Below, piece after piece: positions 25,946-34,814 of a stretch of DNA of 64,000 nt. Numbering within the stretch: the first letter of the stretch is position 1; each line of letters opens with the position of its first letter. The position numbers and the translations under genes were made by a program. The notes below the pieces were generated by a model. That model saw only the letters and a program-made list of their open reading frames with translations, was not told where the DNA came from and searched no databases. Origin of the DNA: Acidobacteriota bacterium (GTDB lineage: Bacteria > Acidobacteriota > Holophagae > Holophagales > Holophagaceae); assembly GCA_021794095.1 (NCBI GenBank), contig JAJYRN010000004.1, positions 124,001 to 188,000 of the forward strand, written 5' to 3'.

Positions 25946-27885
25946 GCGCCAACGACCGCGCGGGCCGGACCGCGACGATCCTGTGCAACTGCAGCGGCAT
26001 CATCTCCGGCCAGATCGCCTGGGATCAAGTGCAGGACCATCTGGCCGAGCATCCCTCCCGACCCCTGTTCCGCGTGGACGACCTGGCCTGCGGCCAGGAC
26101 AACCTCGAGGCCCTCGCGGAATGGCTCAGGGCCGAACAGCCCGCGCGCGTGGTGGTGGCGGCCTGCTCTCCCCGGGAGCACCTGGAGACCTTCCGGGGCA
26201 TGATGCGCAAGGCGGGCCTGAATCCCTACCTCCTGCAGATGGTCAATGTCCGGGAACAGGTCTCCTGGGTCACCCCCGATCCCGCCGAGGCCACCGAGAA
26301 AGCGGAACGCCTGGTCCGGGGCGCCCTGGAACGGGTCCAGCTGCACACGCCCCTGGCGGAACGCAGCGTGCCCGTCCAGACGCGGGTCGCGGTCATCGGC
26401 GCGGGGCCCGCAGGCATGCAGGCCGCCCTCACCCTCGCCCGGGCGGGCCGCGAAGTGGTGCTGATCGAGCGCGAATCCTTCCTCGGCGGCCTCCCGGTGC
26501 GCTTCGAAGAACTGTTTCCCCACCTGGAATGCGGCCCCTGCCTGCTGGAACCTTTGATGGGGGACATCCTGCACGGCGCCCTCAGCGAACGGATTCGCCT
26601 CCTGGACCTCTCCGAAGTAGCCCAGGTGAAGGGCGCCTTCGGGAACTACATCCTCTCCGTACAGCGGCGCCCCCGGTACGTCACCGAGCAGTGCATCGGG
26701 TGCATGGAATGTTCGGCCGCCTGCCCGGGCCGACGCCCCGATCCCTGGAATACCCGCGGGGAACTGGCCGCCATCCAGGTGCCCTTCAGCGGCGCCCTGC
26801 CCAGCATCCCCCACATTGATGCCGCCTCCTGCCTCCACCTCCAGGGAGGGACCTGCGATGCCTGCGTGCAAGCCTGCCCGGTGGAGGGGGCCATCACCCT
26901 GGACCAGGCTCCAGAACGGCTGGAGGTCGAGGTGGGCGCCATCATCCTCGCCACGGGCGCCCTCGAGAAAGAGGGGGTTCCGGCCGCCTTCGCCGGCCTC
27001 CCGGACACGCTTTCCGCCTATGCCATGGAGCGCCTGCTGGCCAGCAACGGGCCCACCGAGGGCCGGATCGAGACACCCGAGGGCCGGCCGCCCGCCTCCG
27101 TCGCCATCGTCCAGTGCGCCGGCTCCCTGGATCCAGCCGAGGCCGCCTACTGCTCGGGAACCTGCTGCCAGGCGGCCCTGAAATACGAGCACATGCTCCA
27201 CCAGAAGGAGCCCGCCCTGCCGGTCACGCGGCTGGTCCGCGAGCAGGTGGCCCCGGGCCTGGACGCCGCGCACCTGGCCGCCCACGGGAGTGTGCCCGTG
27301 CGCTATGCCGGCCCTTCCGACTTGAGCGTCGAGGGTGCCGGAGACAGCCGGTTGATCCGGGTGACCAGCACCGGAGCCACGGTGCCTGCGGAGCTGATCG
27401 TGCTGTGCCGGCCCATCGTGCCCGGAGCGGGAACCCCGGCCGCCGCCCACACCTTCGAGGTCGGCACCACCCCGGAAGGGTTCCTGGCCCCCCGGCATGG
27501 CCTCTCCGCCCCCTGCACCAGCCTGCGCATGGGGATCTACCTCGCGGGCTCCGCCCGTGGCCCCGGAGATCTCCGGGAAGCCTTCGCCTCCGGCACCGCC
27601 GCCGCGGGACTGGCCCTGTCCGATCTGGTGGAGGGCCGGGATCTGGCCATCTCCCCGGAGCGGGCGGAGGTGCGCGAGACTGACTGCTCCGGGTGCCAGA
27701 CCTGCCTGCCCGTATGCCCTTACTCCGCCCTCACCTGGGACGCGGATCTCCGGGTGGCCCGGGTGGCCGATCTGCTCTGCATGAGCTGCGGCACCTGCGT
27801 CGCCGCCTGTCCTTCGGGCGCGATCACGGGCCATGGCTTCACCCGCGACATGCTGCGGCACGAACTGGAGGGGGTGCTGGCATGA
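25942..27885 (+). CDS. hdrA: HdrA-like FAD/iron-sulfur electron-bifurcating subunit
   Basis: 647 residues, overlapping the protease gene by ATGA. N-terminal HdrA region (CNCSGIIS at about 15-22), then the FAD site VAVIGAGPAGMQAA (about 149-162), ferredoxin motifs CIGCMECSAACPG (about 251-263) and CDACVQACP, a Cys-rich block (IVQCAGSLD, YCSGTCCQAALKY), and two C-terminal [4Fe-4S] motifs CSGCQTCLPVCP and CMSCGTCVAACPS. In methanogens and sulfate reducers HdrA takes electrons from MvhD and splits them between ferredoxin and HdrBC. Here HdrBC genes are absent, so the second acceptor must be encoded elsewhere or be different. Confidence 0.93.
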   Translation: MSANDRAGRTATILCNCSGIISGQIAWDQVQDHLAEHPSRPLFRVDDLACGQDNLEALAEWLRAEQPARVVVAACSPREHLETFRGMMRKAGLNPYLLQMVNVREQVSWVTPDPAEATEKAERLVRGALERVQLHTPLAERSVPVQTRVAVIGAGPAGMQAALTLARAGREVVLIERESFLGGLPVRFEELFPHLECGPCLLEPLMGDILHGALSERIRLLDLSEVAQVKGAFGNYILSVQRRPRYVTEQCIGCMECSAACPGRRPDPWNTRGELAAIQVPFSGALPSIPHIDAASCLHLQGGTCDACVQACPVEGAITLDQAPERLEVEVGAIILATGALEKEGVPAAFAGLPDTLSAYAMERLLASNGPTEGRIETPEGRPPASVAIVQCAGSLDPAEAAYCSGTCCQAALKYEHMLHQKEPALPVTRLVREQVAPGLDAAHLAAHGSVPVRYAGPSDLSVEGAGDSRLIRVTSTGATVPAELIVLCRPIVPGAGTPAAAHTFEVGTTPEGFLAPRHGLSAPCTSLRMGIYLAGSARGPGDLREAFASGTAAAGLALSDLVEGRDLAISPERAEVRETDCSGCQTCLPVCPYSALTWDADLRVARVADLLCMSCGTCVAACPSGAITGHGFTRDMLRHELEGVLA

Positions 27886-28331
27886 CTTCGGTGATATCCC
27901 CCGAGGCCACAGGCTCCATCGCGCGGCCGCCCATGCTCAAGGTGGTCGCCTTCCTGTGCAACTGGTGTTCCTATGCCGGAGCCGACAAGGCGGGCACCAA
28001 CCAGCTCGCGATCCCCCCCGAACTCTCGGTGGTGCGGGTGATGTGCTCGGGGCGGGTGGAGCCCACGCTGATCCTCGAAGCCTTCCAGAAAGGCGCGGAC
28101 GGCGTGATGGTGCTCGCCTGCCATCCGGGCGACTGCCATTACAAAGAGGGAAATCTGCGGGCCTTCTGCCGGGCCGAACTGCTGGAGCGCCTCATCCCCC
28201 AGCTGGGGGTGGACCCCCTCCGCTTCAGGTTCGATTACATCTCCGCGGCAGAGAGCGATAAATTTGCACAGATCACCCGCAGCTTTGTGGATGGACTCAG
28301 CCGGATTCAGAAGACCGCTGCCGCGAGGTAG
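27882..28331 (+). CDS. mvhD: MvhD-like [2Fe-2S] subunit linking hydrogenase to HdrA
   Basis: 149 residues, overlapping hdrA by ATGA. Family features are FLCNWCSYAGADKAG, RVMCSGRVEPTLILEAF and VMVLACHPGDCHYKEGN, whose Cys residues bind the [2Fe-2S] cluster. It carries electrons from MvhGA to HdrA. Order mvhG-mvhA-protease-hdrA-mvhD makes a complete MvhAGD-HdrA unit. Confidence 0.93.
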   Translation: MTSVISPEATGSIARPPMLKVVAFLCNWCSYAGADKAGTNQLAIPPELSVVRVMCSGRVEPTLILEAFQKGADGVMVLACHPGDCHYKEGNLRAFCRAELLERLIPQLGVDPLRFRFDYISAAESDKFAQITRSFVDGLSRIQKTAAAR

Positions 28332-28346
28332 CGCAGGGAGGAAGAC

Positions 28347-28568
28347 ATGACCACACAAACCCTGGACTGCAAGGGACTGAAATGTCCCCACCCCGTCCTC
28401 CAGGTCCGGCTCACCGCCACGCGCCTGAAGGCGGGCGATCTCATCGAGGTGGTGGCGGATTGCTCGACCTTCGAGAAGGATCTGAGGGACTACTGCGCCC
28501 AGGCCAAGCGCACGCTCCTGTGGATCCGCCAGGAAGGCACGGCCCAGAGGGCCCAGGTCAAACTGTAG
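28347..28568 (+). CDS. tusA: TusA-like sulfur carrier protein
   Basis: 73 residues with GGGAGGA before ATG 28347. The CPxP motif is C13-P14-H15-P16 in LKCPHPVLQV, with Cys13 the persulfide carrier, and the rest fits the small TusA fold. It is 15 bp after mvhD, so it belongs to the hydrogenase/HdrA operon. TusA proteins also accompany sulfur-oxidising Hdr-like complexes, which hints that a sulfur-bearing carrier may be the partner of this HdrA. Alternatively it serves tRNA or selenium chemistry unrelated to the hydrogenase. Confidence 0.85.
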   Translation: MTTQTLDCKGLKCPHPVLQVRLTATRLKAGDLIEVVADCSTFEKDLRDYCAQAKRTLLWIRQEGTAQRAQVKL

Positions 28569-28586
28569 ACGCGGGGCGGGCGCGCC

Positions 28587-29513
28587 TCACCACTGGCGCT
28601 GGGTGGCGGGAGAGCAGGCCACCAGGGAACCCCCCTCGCCGTGGACGGGTTCAAAGGCCGACATGAGGGCCACGCGGCCGGGGCCCTGGAGCCGCAGCCA
28701 GGTGTAGCGCTGGGCCCAGGCGCCATAGGCGCTCCAGGTGGTGGCCGGATGCTCGAAGTGGAGCTGCATGCCGACCGCCGGATCCTTGTAGAGCAGCGCC
28801 GTGGGCTTGACCAGGATGAACTGGCCCTCGGCCAGGTTCCGGACGAAGACGTTGCCCGACGCGTGGAGCACCAGGAGGCCGGGCCGAGAACCTGCGGAGA
28901 AGCGGTCCATGAACAGCCCCAGGGGGCGGTGGATCTCTGTTTCCCGGTCGTTGCCCCGCTGGGTCTGGACCTTGTACCAGATGTCGGTCTGGAACCAGTC
29001 GTAGGCCACGGCGTCCGTGGCGAAGACCAGCAGGTGCTCCCGCACGTCCACGACCTCGCCCGGCTGGAGGGGCAGGGCCAGCAGCTCGCCCGGCGCGTCC
29101 CGCGAGAAGGCGATGCGGCCGGGGCCCTTGGCTTCGGCCATGACGATGGGCATCCCCGCCAGCACCCGCTTGAAGGCGCCCTTCATGGACATGGCCCCCA
29201 CGTGGAGGCCCGGCTCCATCCAGAGGAGCATGTGGTGCGCGAAATAGACCCCGTCCCCGGCCGCCAGATCCGCCTTCACCGCCGGCACGTACGATCCCGA
29301 AATACGGCAGTGCGAACCGCCGAACTGGACCTTGGCCTCTCCCTTCTGGCCGGGCACTTCGGCCCACCGCGCCGGGGAGACGAGGGCCCGGACATCCACC
29401 GGACCGCCGCACTGGGGGCAGGTGCCGGAACGCCCGTCGCTCTTGAGGGCGCAGTAGGGACAGGTGTAGCGGGGGGCGTCCCCGGAAGGGGCCTGCGGGC
29501 TGCGAATCTCCAT
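28587..29513 (-). CDS. AIM24-family protein with N-terminal zinc ribbon (copy 1)
   Basis: 308 residues. A zinc ribbon (CPYCALKSDGRSGTCPQCG, about 19-37) precedes an AIM24/TIGR00266-type beta-rich domain with MKGAFKRVLAGMP, GRIAFSRDAPGELLALPLQPGE and LFMDRFSAGSRPGLLVLHASGNVF. Function of this family in bacteria is unknown; the fungal namesake is mitochondrial. It follows the second copy (29523-30377) by 9 bp and is clearly paralogous, so they probably arose by tandem duplication and act together. Convergent with tusA, 18 bp apart. Confidence 0.8.
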   Translation of the reverse strand: MEIRSPQAPSGDAPRYTCPYCALKSDGRSGTCPQCGGPVDVRALVSPARWAEVPGQKGEAKVQFGGSHCRISGSYVPAVKADLAAGDGVYFAHHMLLWMEPGLHVGAMSMKGAFKRVLAGMPIVMAEAKGPGRIAFSRDAPGELLALPLQPGEVVDVREHLLVFATDAVAYDWFQTDIWYKVQTQRGNDRETEIHRPLGLFMDRFSAGSRPGLLVLHASGNVFVRNLAEGQFILVKPTALLYKDPAVGMQLHFEHPATTWSAYGAWAQRYTWLRLQGPGRVALMSAFEPVHGEGGSLVACSPATQRQW

Positions 29514-29522
29514 GGCGCCCTC

Positions 29523-30377
29523 CTACTCCCCGGTGGCGTGGTGGACGTACATGGACTGGATGCCGACCCGGCCCGGGCCGGTCATCCGCGCCAGGCTCAT
29601 CCCGAAGCCGCCCAGCAACCCGGAGGTGAGCTTCTGGCGCTGCACCTCCATGGTCACGCTGGCGTCCTTGTACAGGAAGGCACCCGGCTCGACAAGGATG
29701 CTCTCGCCCGCTTTCAGGGTCCGCTCGAACACGTTGCCGTAGCCGTGGAGGACGAGCAGGCCCGGAACCTGGCTCGTGACGAAGCGGTCCATGAACATGC
29801 CCTGCCCGCCGAAGAGGATGTTGGCCAGGCCCTTGATGCGCACGTAGGAGTACTGGATGGTGTGCGAAGCCAGCAGGAACGCGTGCTCCCGCACATCCAT
29901 CTCCATCCCGGGGTGGAGCGGCAGAACCACCAGCTCGCCCGTGGCATCCCGCGAGAAGGCGATGCGGCCTTCCCCGGAGGCCACACTGATGATGAAGGGC
30001 ATGCCCGCCAGTGCCCGCTTGAGGCCCCCGGGCAGTTGCAACGTGGTCAGCGGCACGGCCTCGTCCTTCCAGAGCATGACGTGGTGCTCGAAATAGACCG
30101 AATCGCCCCGGCCGAGGTGGATCTCGGCCACCGGCACGATTTCGCCCTCCACCTGGCAGGTGCTCTGGCCGAAGTGGATCTCGGTCATGTCCCGCAGACG
30201 GGGCGCCTCGCGCCAGCCCGATTCGCTCACCAGGTTGCGGAGGTCCAGCGGCGCCCCGCAGGACTGGCAGTTCCGGGCATCCTTCGGGTTCTGCCCCTGG
30301 CACCAGGTGCATTGGATCCGCTCCAGGGGAGCCGACGGGGCCCCTCCTTCCGACGGGCTGTGGAGACCTTCCATCAT
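29523..30377 (-). CDS. AIM24-family protein with N-terminal zinc ribbon (copy 2)
   Basis: 284 residues; ATG 30377 or 30374 follows GGAGGAGGTG. The zinc ribbon CTWCQGQNPKDARNCQSCG (about 23-41) is followed by an AIM24 domain (LKRALAGMPFI, GRIAFSRDATGELVVLPLHPG, MFMDRFVTSQVPGLLVLHGYGNVF). Shares long blocks with copy 1 but is diverged overall. Likely transcribed first in a two-gene operon. No membrane segment is evident. Function unknown. Confidence 0.8.
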   Translation of the reverse strand: MMEGLHSPSEGGAPSAPLERIQCTWCQGQNPKDARNCQSCGAPLDLRNLVSESGWREAPRLRDMTEIHFGQSTCQVEGEIVPVAEIHLGRGDSVYFEHHVMLWKDEAVPLTTLQLPGGLKRALAGMPFIISVASGEGRIAFSRDATGELVVLPLHPGMEMDVREHAFLLASHTIQYSYVRIKGLANILFGGQGMFMDRFVTSQVPGLLVLHGYGNVFERTLKAGESILVEPGAFLYKDASVTMEVQRQKLTSGLLGGFGMSLARMTGPGRVGIQSMYVHHATGE

Positions 30378-30454
30378 CCGGCACCTCCTCCAGGGTTATC
30401 CCGATCTGGCAAAGTGCCCAAGACTAAGACGAAGTCGCAGTGTTTGCCTACTGG

Positions 30455-30478
30455 AAAACAGCCAGGCAGGCGCCTGGC
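30455..30478 (-). terminator. Intrinsic terminator of the amidase gene
   Basis: On the minus strand, directly after the TAG stop, GCCAGGC and GCCTGGC (30478-30472 and 30467-30461) form a 7-bp stem with a 4-nt loop, followed by TGTTTTCC. A short but plausible factor-independent terminator separating the amidase from the AIM24 pair. Confidence 0.6.
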
Positions 30479-31264
30479 CTATCTCGGCCCCTCGATCGCA
30501 CGCCGGCGCACGGTGCCATTGCCCGCGGCGATGTAGCGGCGGATGCCCTGGACGATGGCATCCGCCACCCGAGCCACGAACCTGGGGTTCCGGAGCTTCC
30601 GCTCCTCCCGGGGGTTGGAGATGAAGGCGACCTCCACGAGGACGGCCGGCATGGCGGCGCCCCGCAGGACGATGAAGGGCGCCTGTTTGACACCCCGCTC
30701 CTTGATGCCCGCCAGGCGGTTGAGCGCGTTCTGGATGTCCACCGCCAGGCGCTCGGAATCCTGGAGGTAGGCCTGCTGGGCCAGGTCATCCAGGATGCTG
30801 GCCACCACGCCATCGGAACCGGAGGCCGGTTTCGCGCCGGCGCTCGCGTTCTCCTCGGCCGCCAGTTCATCGTTGTCGCCCTGGCCCAGGCTGAGGAAGT
30901 AGACCTCCGATCCCCGGGCGGACCGGGCCCGTGCGGCGTTCAGATGGAGGCTGATGAACAGATCGTCGCCATCCTCGTTGGCTTTCTTGGCCCGGTCCCA
31001 GAGGGGGATGAAGGTGTCATTGTCCCGGGTGTAGTCCACCCGGAACCCCGCGGCCTTGAGCCGGGCACCCACGTCCAGGGCGATCTTGAGGGCCGCGCGC
31101 TTCTCCAGCAGCCCCCGGGGCCCGTGGGCCCCCTGGTCCTGGCCGCCGTGGCCAGGATCCAGCATGATCCGGAAGGGGCGCGGGCGGGGATGGACCGGCT
31201 TGGGAGGATGGCCCCATGCCAGTAGGCTGAAGGTGGCGGGCAGAATGCCCGGGAGTCGGATCAT
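30479..31264 (-). CDS. N-acetylmuramoyl-L-alanine amidase (Amidase_3)
   Basis: 261 residues from ATG 31264. Cleaves the amide between muramic acid and the peptide in peptidoglycan. Zinc ligands are the His in MLDPGHGG, the Glu in LLEKRAAL and the His in FISLHLNA; the catalytic Glu lies in LVEVAFISN. Residues 1-18 look like a signal peptide (IRLPGILPATFSLLAWG), so it acts in the periplasm. A longer start at 31285 is possible. The chosen start codon shares bases with the divergent hisS start in CATG at 31262-31265. No SD is visible. Confidence 0.87.
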   Translation of the reverse strand: MIRLPGILPATFSLLAWGHPPKPVHPRPRPFRIMLDPGHGGQDQGAHGPRGLLEKRAALKIALDVGARLKAAGFRVDYTRDNDTFIPLWDRAKKANEDGDDLFISLHLNAARARSARGSEVYFLSLGQGDNDELAAEENASAGAKPASGSDGVVASILDDLAQQAYLQDSERLAVDIQNALNRLAGIKERGVKQAPFIVLRGAAMPAVLVEVAFISNPREERKLRNPRFVARVADAIVQGIRRYIAAGNGTVRRRAIEGPR

Positions 31265-32510
31265 GGCCCAGTCGGTGAAAGGCATGCGGGATCTTTTTGG
31301 AGCGGAGCTCCGCTGGTTCCAGCATATCGAGGATGCGGCCCGCCGCGTGTTCGGCCGTCACGGCTATGGGGAGATCCGCACCCCCATCCTGGAGGAGCTG
31401 GAGGTCTTCAAGCGCAGCGTGGGCGAAAGCTCCGACATCGTGAACAAGGAGATGTACGAGTTCACGGACAAGGGCGGCCGTCAGGTGGTCATGCGCCCGG
31501 AGAACACCGCCGGCGTGGTGCGGGCCGCCATCCAGCACAAACTGCTGGCCTCGAGCGATCCCGTCCTGTTCTATTACATCGGCCCGCAGTTCCGCTACGA
31601 GCGCATGCAGACCGGCCGCTACCGCCAGTTCTGGCAGATCGGCGCCGAGAGCTTCGGCGTGGCCACGCCCGAAAGCGAGGCCGAATCCCTGCTCATGCTC
31701 CACGGCTTCCTCACGGAACTGGGCCTCAAGCACCTGGTCTTCTCCATCAACTCCGTGGGCACGCCCGAATCCAGGCCCGCCTTCCACGCGGCCTTCCGGG
31801 CCTTCTTCGCGGCACGGGAAGATCAGTTCTGTTCCGATTGTCATCGGCGCATTGAATCCAATCCGCTGCGCGTGCTGGATTGCAAGAATGAAAAATGCCA
31901 AATGGCGCTGGAGGGGCACCCGGTCATCACCGATCACCTGGATGAGGCCTCGGCCAAGCACCACGCCCGCCTCAAGGCCCTGCTGACCGAGCTGGCGATC
32001 CCCTTCGAGGAGAACCCGCGCCTGGTGCGCGGGCTGGACTACTACACCCGCACCGCCTTCGAGGTGCTCAGTTCCGACCTGGGCGCCCAGAGCGCCCTGT
32101 TGGGCGGCGGGCGCTATGACGGCCTGGTGAAGCAGTTGGGCGGCCCCGAGGTGCCCGCCTTCGGGTGGGCCATCGGCCTGGACCGCCTGGCCATGGTGCT
32201 TCAGCAGGTGCGCGGCGAGGCCCCCTTCGCACCACCGGCCCTGCTCATCCCCCTGGGCGAGCGGGCCGCCACGGAGGCCCTGAAGCTGGCCCGCACCCTC
32301 TGGGAGGCCGGCCTTCCCGTCCAACTTGAGACCCGCGGCGGCGCCCTCAAGAAGGCCCTGGCCACGGCGAACCGGACGGGGGTGCAGACGGTCCTGATCC
32401 TGGGCGAGGGCGAACTGGACAGCGGCACCCTCACCGTCAAGCACATGGCGACGGGCGCGCAGGAGACCTGGCCCCTGACTGAAACCGCCTCTCGGTTGAA
32501 GGCCCTCTAA
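31263..32510 (+). CDS. hisS: Histidyl-tRNA synthetase
   Basis: 415 residues, class II synthetase charging tRNA-His. N-terminal VKGMRDLFG is characteristic. Motif 2 is QFRYERMQTGRYRQFWQIG, the histidine A motif is LVRGLDYYTRTAFEV and motif 3 lies in AFGWAIGLDRLAM; the C-terminal anticodon domain is present. ATG 31263 was chosen because the conserved N terminus begins there; GGGAG lies about 10 bp upstream. Its start overlaps that of the divergent amidase. Confidence 0.96.
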   Translation: MAQSVKGMRDLFGAELRWFQHIEDAARRVFGRHGYGEIRTPILEELEVFKRSVGESSDIVNKEMYEFTDKGGRQVVMRPENTAGVVRAAIQHKLLASSDPVLFYYIGPQFRYERMQTGRYRQFWQIGAESFGVATPESEAESLLMLHGFLTELGLKHLVFSINSVGTPESRPAFHAAFRAFFAAREDQFCSDCHRRIESNPLRVLDCKNEKCQMALEGHPVITDHLDEASAKHHARLKALLTELAIPFEENPRLVRGLDYYTRTAFEVLSSDLGAQSALLGGGRYDGLVKQLGGPEVPAFGWAIGLDRLAMVLQQVRGEAPFAPPALLIPLGERAATEALKLARTLWEAGLPVQLETRGGALKKALATANRTGVQTVLILGEGELDSGTLTVKHMATGAQETWPLTETASRLKAL

Positions 32511-32528
32511 GGAGCTGGAAGGGGCCGA

Positions 32529-33230
32529 TCAGGAACCCGTGGTGGATTCCGACTTGGTCGGGCCCTTCTCCTTTTTCTCCGGCGCCGGGGCTGGAGCCGG
32601 GATGGGATGGAGCGGCTCATCATAAACGCGCTGAAGGCACTGGGCGAGTTCGCCGGGCTTGAATCCGAAACTCCTCGCCGCCACGCGCCCCTCGCGGTCC
32701 AGGATGAAGAAGGTGGGGAGCGCCGGGACGACCTTCATGAGCAGATAGACCCCATCCGGCCCCTTGTCTGGCGTGTACACCTGCACCCCGGCCATGGCCT
32801 GTCGCACCCGCTGTTGATTCAGGAAGGGTTCAATGGTCTGCCAGCGCTCCGCATCGAAGTTGACCGGAAAGACCGCGAATCCGAACTGGGCCGTCTTGTG
32901 CCACAACTGGGCCATCTCGCTGAGCAGGAACAATGACGGCTCGCAGTGGGTGCTCCACAGGCCGATCACGATGGGCTTTCCCTTCAGTTGGCTCATTACA
33001 GTGGGCTTGTTCTCCTTGTCGAAGACCTTGAAGGTGCTCGCGTCCTTGCGCTGCCCCACCGGGAAGAACTCCGTGCCCGTCTGCCAGGTCACCCGGCTGG
33101 TCGGCTGAAAGGGGGAGGACCCGCGCTGATCCTGTCTGGGACAGAAATTCCAGGTCTTGTTGTACGTGACGTAGCGGTCCTGGGCCATCAGGCCCACGGC
33201 GCAGAACAATATGAACAGCGCGCGCTTCAT
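32529..33230 (-). CDS. Exported thioredoxin-fold (TlpA-like) protein, one active Cys
   Basis: 233 residues from ATG 33230 with AGGAG upstream. Signal peptide at residues 1-16 (ALFILFCAVGLMAQ), then a thioredoxin-like domain (SQLKGKPIVIGLWSTHCEPS, FFILDREGRVAARSFGF). The usual CxxC has become C96-E-P-S99, so only the nucleophilic Cys remains; it cannot work as a normal disulfide reductase but could form mixed disulfides or act structurally. Two other Cys (10 and 30) are N-terminal. The Pro/Lys-rich tail is low complexity. Convergent with hisS, 18 bp apart. Confidence 0.8.
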   Translation of the reverse strand: MKRALFILFCAVGLMAQDRYVTYNKTWNFCPRQDQRGSSPFQPTSRVTWQTGTEFFPVGQRKDASTFKVFDKENKPTVMSQLKGKPIVIGLWSTHCEPSLFLLSEMAQLWHKTAQFGFAVFPVNFDAERWQTIEPFLNQQRVRQAMAGVQVYTPDKGPDGVYLLMKVVPALPTFFILDREGRVAARSFGFKPGELAQCLQRVYDEPLHPIPAPAPAPEKKEKGPTKSESTTGS

Positions 33231-33497
33231 GGCTGCACTCCTAGTTTGGTATGGGGAATGAAGGCCGAATTTTAACCTGAGTCGCAGGCTAAGGGCAAAC
33301 GGGGATGCGTGCCCATGGGCAGGAGCCCACATCCCGACAAAAATCCCCAAATGCCAGACTTATCCGGTAAACTATTTTTCTTCGTGATCGCAGGCGACCG
33401 CCGGTCTCCGCCTCTTTTCAGTCCGAACGTCCTCTTCATGCCCTGACCGGGCCCCCGAAACCCTGATTCCGCGGGCGGGCCCCACCAGGAGCACCTG

Positions 33498-34772
33498 ATG
33501 TCCTTCGAATCCCTCGGGCTGATGCCCGAGCTTCTGCGCGCCGTACGCGAGCAGGGCTACGAAACCCCCACCCCCATCCAGGCCCAGGCCATTCCCATCG
33601 TGCTGGAAGGCCGCGACCTCATGGGCCGCGCCCAGACCGGCACCGGCAAGACGGCCGGCTTCACCCTGCCCATGCTGCAGCGGCTGGCGCACCATGCCAG
33701 CACCTCGACCTCACCGGCGCGCCACCCCATTCGCGCCCTCATCCTCACCCCCACCCGCGAGCTGGCCATGCAGGTGGAGGAGAGCGTCCGCACCTACGGC
33801 CGCCACATCCCCCTGCGTTCCACCACCATCTTCGGCGGCGTGAACATCAATCCCCAGACCAAGGCTCTGCGGGCCGGGGTCGAGATCCTCGTGGCCACGC
33901 CCGGCCGCCTGCTGGACCACCAGCAGCAGGGCAACCTCAACTTCAGCCAGCTGGAAGTCGTGGTCCTTGACGAGGCCGACCGGATGCTCGACATGGGTTT
34001 CATCCGCGACATCCGCAAGATCATCGGCCTGCTGCCCGCCCAGCGGCAGACCCTTCTGTTCTCAGCCACCTTCACGGACGAGATCAAGCAACTGGCCAGC
34101 GCCTTCCTGAAGAATCCCGCCCTGGTGGAAGTCACCCCGCGCAACTCGGCGGCGGAGTTGGTTCACCAGGTGGTGCATCCCGTGGACCGCGAGCGCAAGC
34201 GTGCCCTGCTGGCCCACCTCATCCAAAGCCGCGGGCTGGAGCAGGTGCTGGTCTTCACCCGCACCAAGCACGGCGCCAACCGGCTTTCGGAACAGCTCGA
34301 CAAGGATGGCATCAGCTCCATGGCCATCCACGGCAACAAGAGCCAGCCCCAGCGCATCAAGGCTCTGGCCGATTTCAAGAAGGGCGCCGTCCGGGTGCTC
34401 GTGGCCACGGACATCGCCGCCCGGGGCCTGGACATTGACCAGTTGCCCCATGTGGTGAACTACGAGCTGCCCCAGGTGCCCGAGGACTACATCCACCGCA
34501 TCGGCCGCACGGGCCGCGCGGGGAGCGAGGGCGAGGCCCTCTCGCTCGTCTGCGTGGATGAGCAGCGGCTGCTCAAGGACATCGAGAAGCTGCTCCGCAA
34601 GGATCTGCCGAAGCAGGTGGTGACGGGTTACGCGCCGGATCCCAGCATTCCAGCGGAACCCATCGAGAACGGCCGGAGATCCAGCCGGCCTGCGGGCGGA
34701 CGCCCTGCCGGACGCCCCGGCGGCCGCGCCTCCGCGCCCCGGCCGCGACGCTCCGGTGGCCGGGCGGAATAA
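33498..34772 (+). CDS. rhlE: DEAD-box RNA helicase (RhlE-like)
   Basis: 424 residues. Q motif and [14 protein letters not shown] at the N terminus, Walker A AQTGTGKT (45-52), PTRELA, DEAD in [14 protein letters not shown] (about 153-167), SAT, then the helicase C motifs [13 protein letters not shown] and [10 protein letters not shown]. The C-terminal tail is Arg/Gly/Pro-rich ([13 protein letters not shown]), typical of RNA-binding tails in RhlE. AGGAG lies close upstream of ATG 33498. The 267-bp divergent gap upstream (33231-33497) probably contains its promoter; TAAACT at 33368-33373 is a weak -10 candidate. Role: ribosome assembly or RNA turnover, often cold-induced. Confidence 0.92.
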   Translation: MSFESLGLMPELLRAVREQGYETPTPIQAQAIPIVLEGRDLMGRAQTGTGKTAGFTLPMLQRLAHHASTSTSPARHPIRALILTPTRELAMQVEESVRTYGRHIPLRSTTIFGGVNINPQTKALRAGVEILVATPGRLLDHQQQGNLNFSQLEVVVLDEADRMLDMGFIRDIRKIIGLLPAQRQTLLFSATFTDEIKQLASAFLKNPALVEVTPRNSAAELVHQVVHPVDRERKRALLAHLIQSRGLEQVLVFTRTKHGANRLSEQLDKDGISSMAIHGNKSQPQRIKALADFKKGAVRVLVATDIAARGLDIDQLPHVVNYELPQVPEDYIHRIGRTGRAGSEGEALSLVCVDEQRLLKDIEKLLRKDLPKQVVTGYAPDPSIPAEPIENGRRSSRPAGGRPAGRPGGRASAPRPRRSGGRAE

Positions 34773-34814
34773 CGCCCCCCAACCTCCGGTATCATCAGGA
34801 TTCCCGGAGTCCAG

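Noticed and set aside
25294-27861. An 855-codon minus-strand frame opposite hdrA
   Set aside because: Composition artefact; the plus strand encodes HdrA with all its cofactor motifs.
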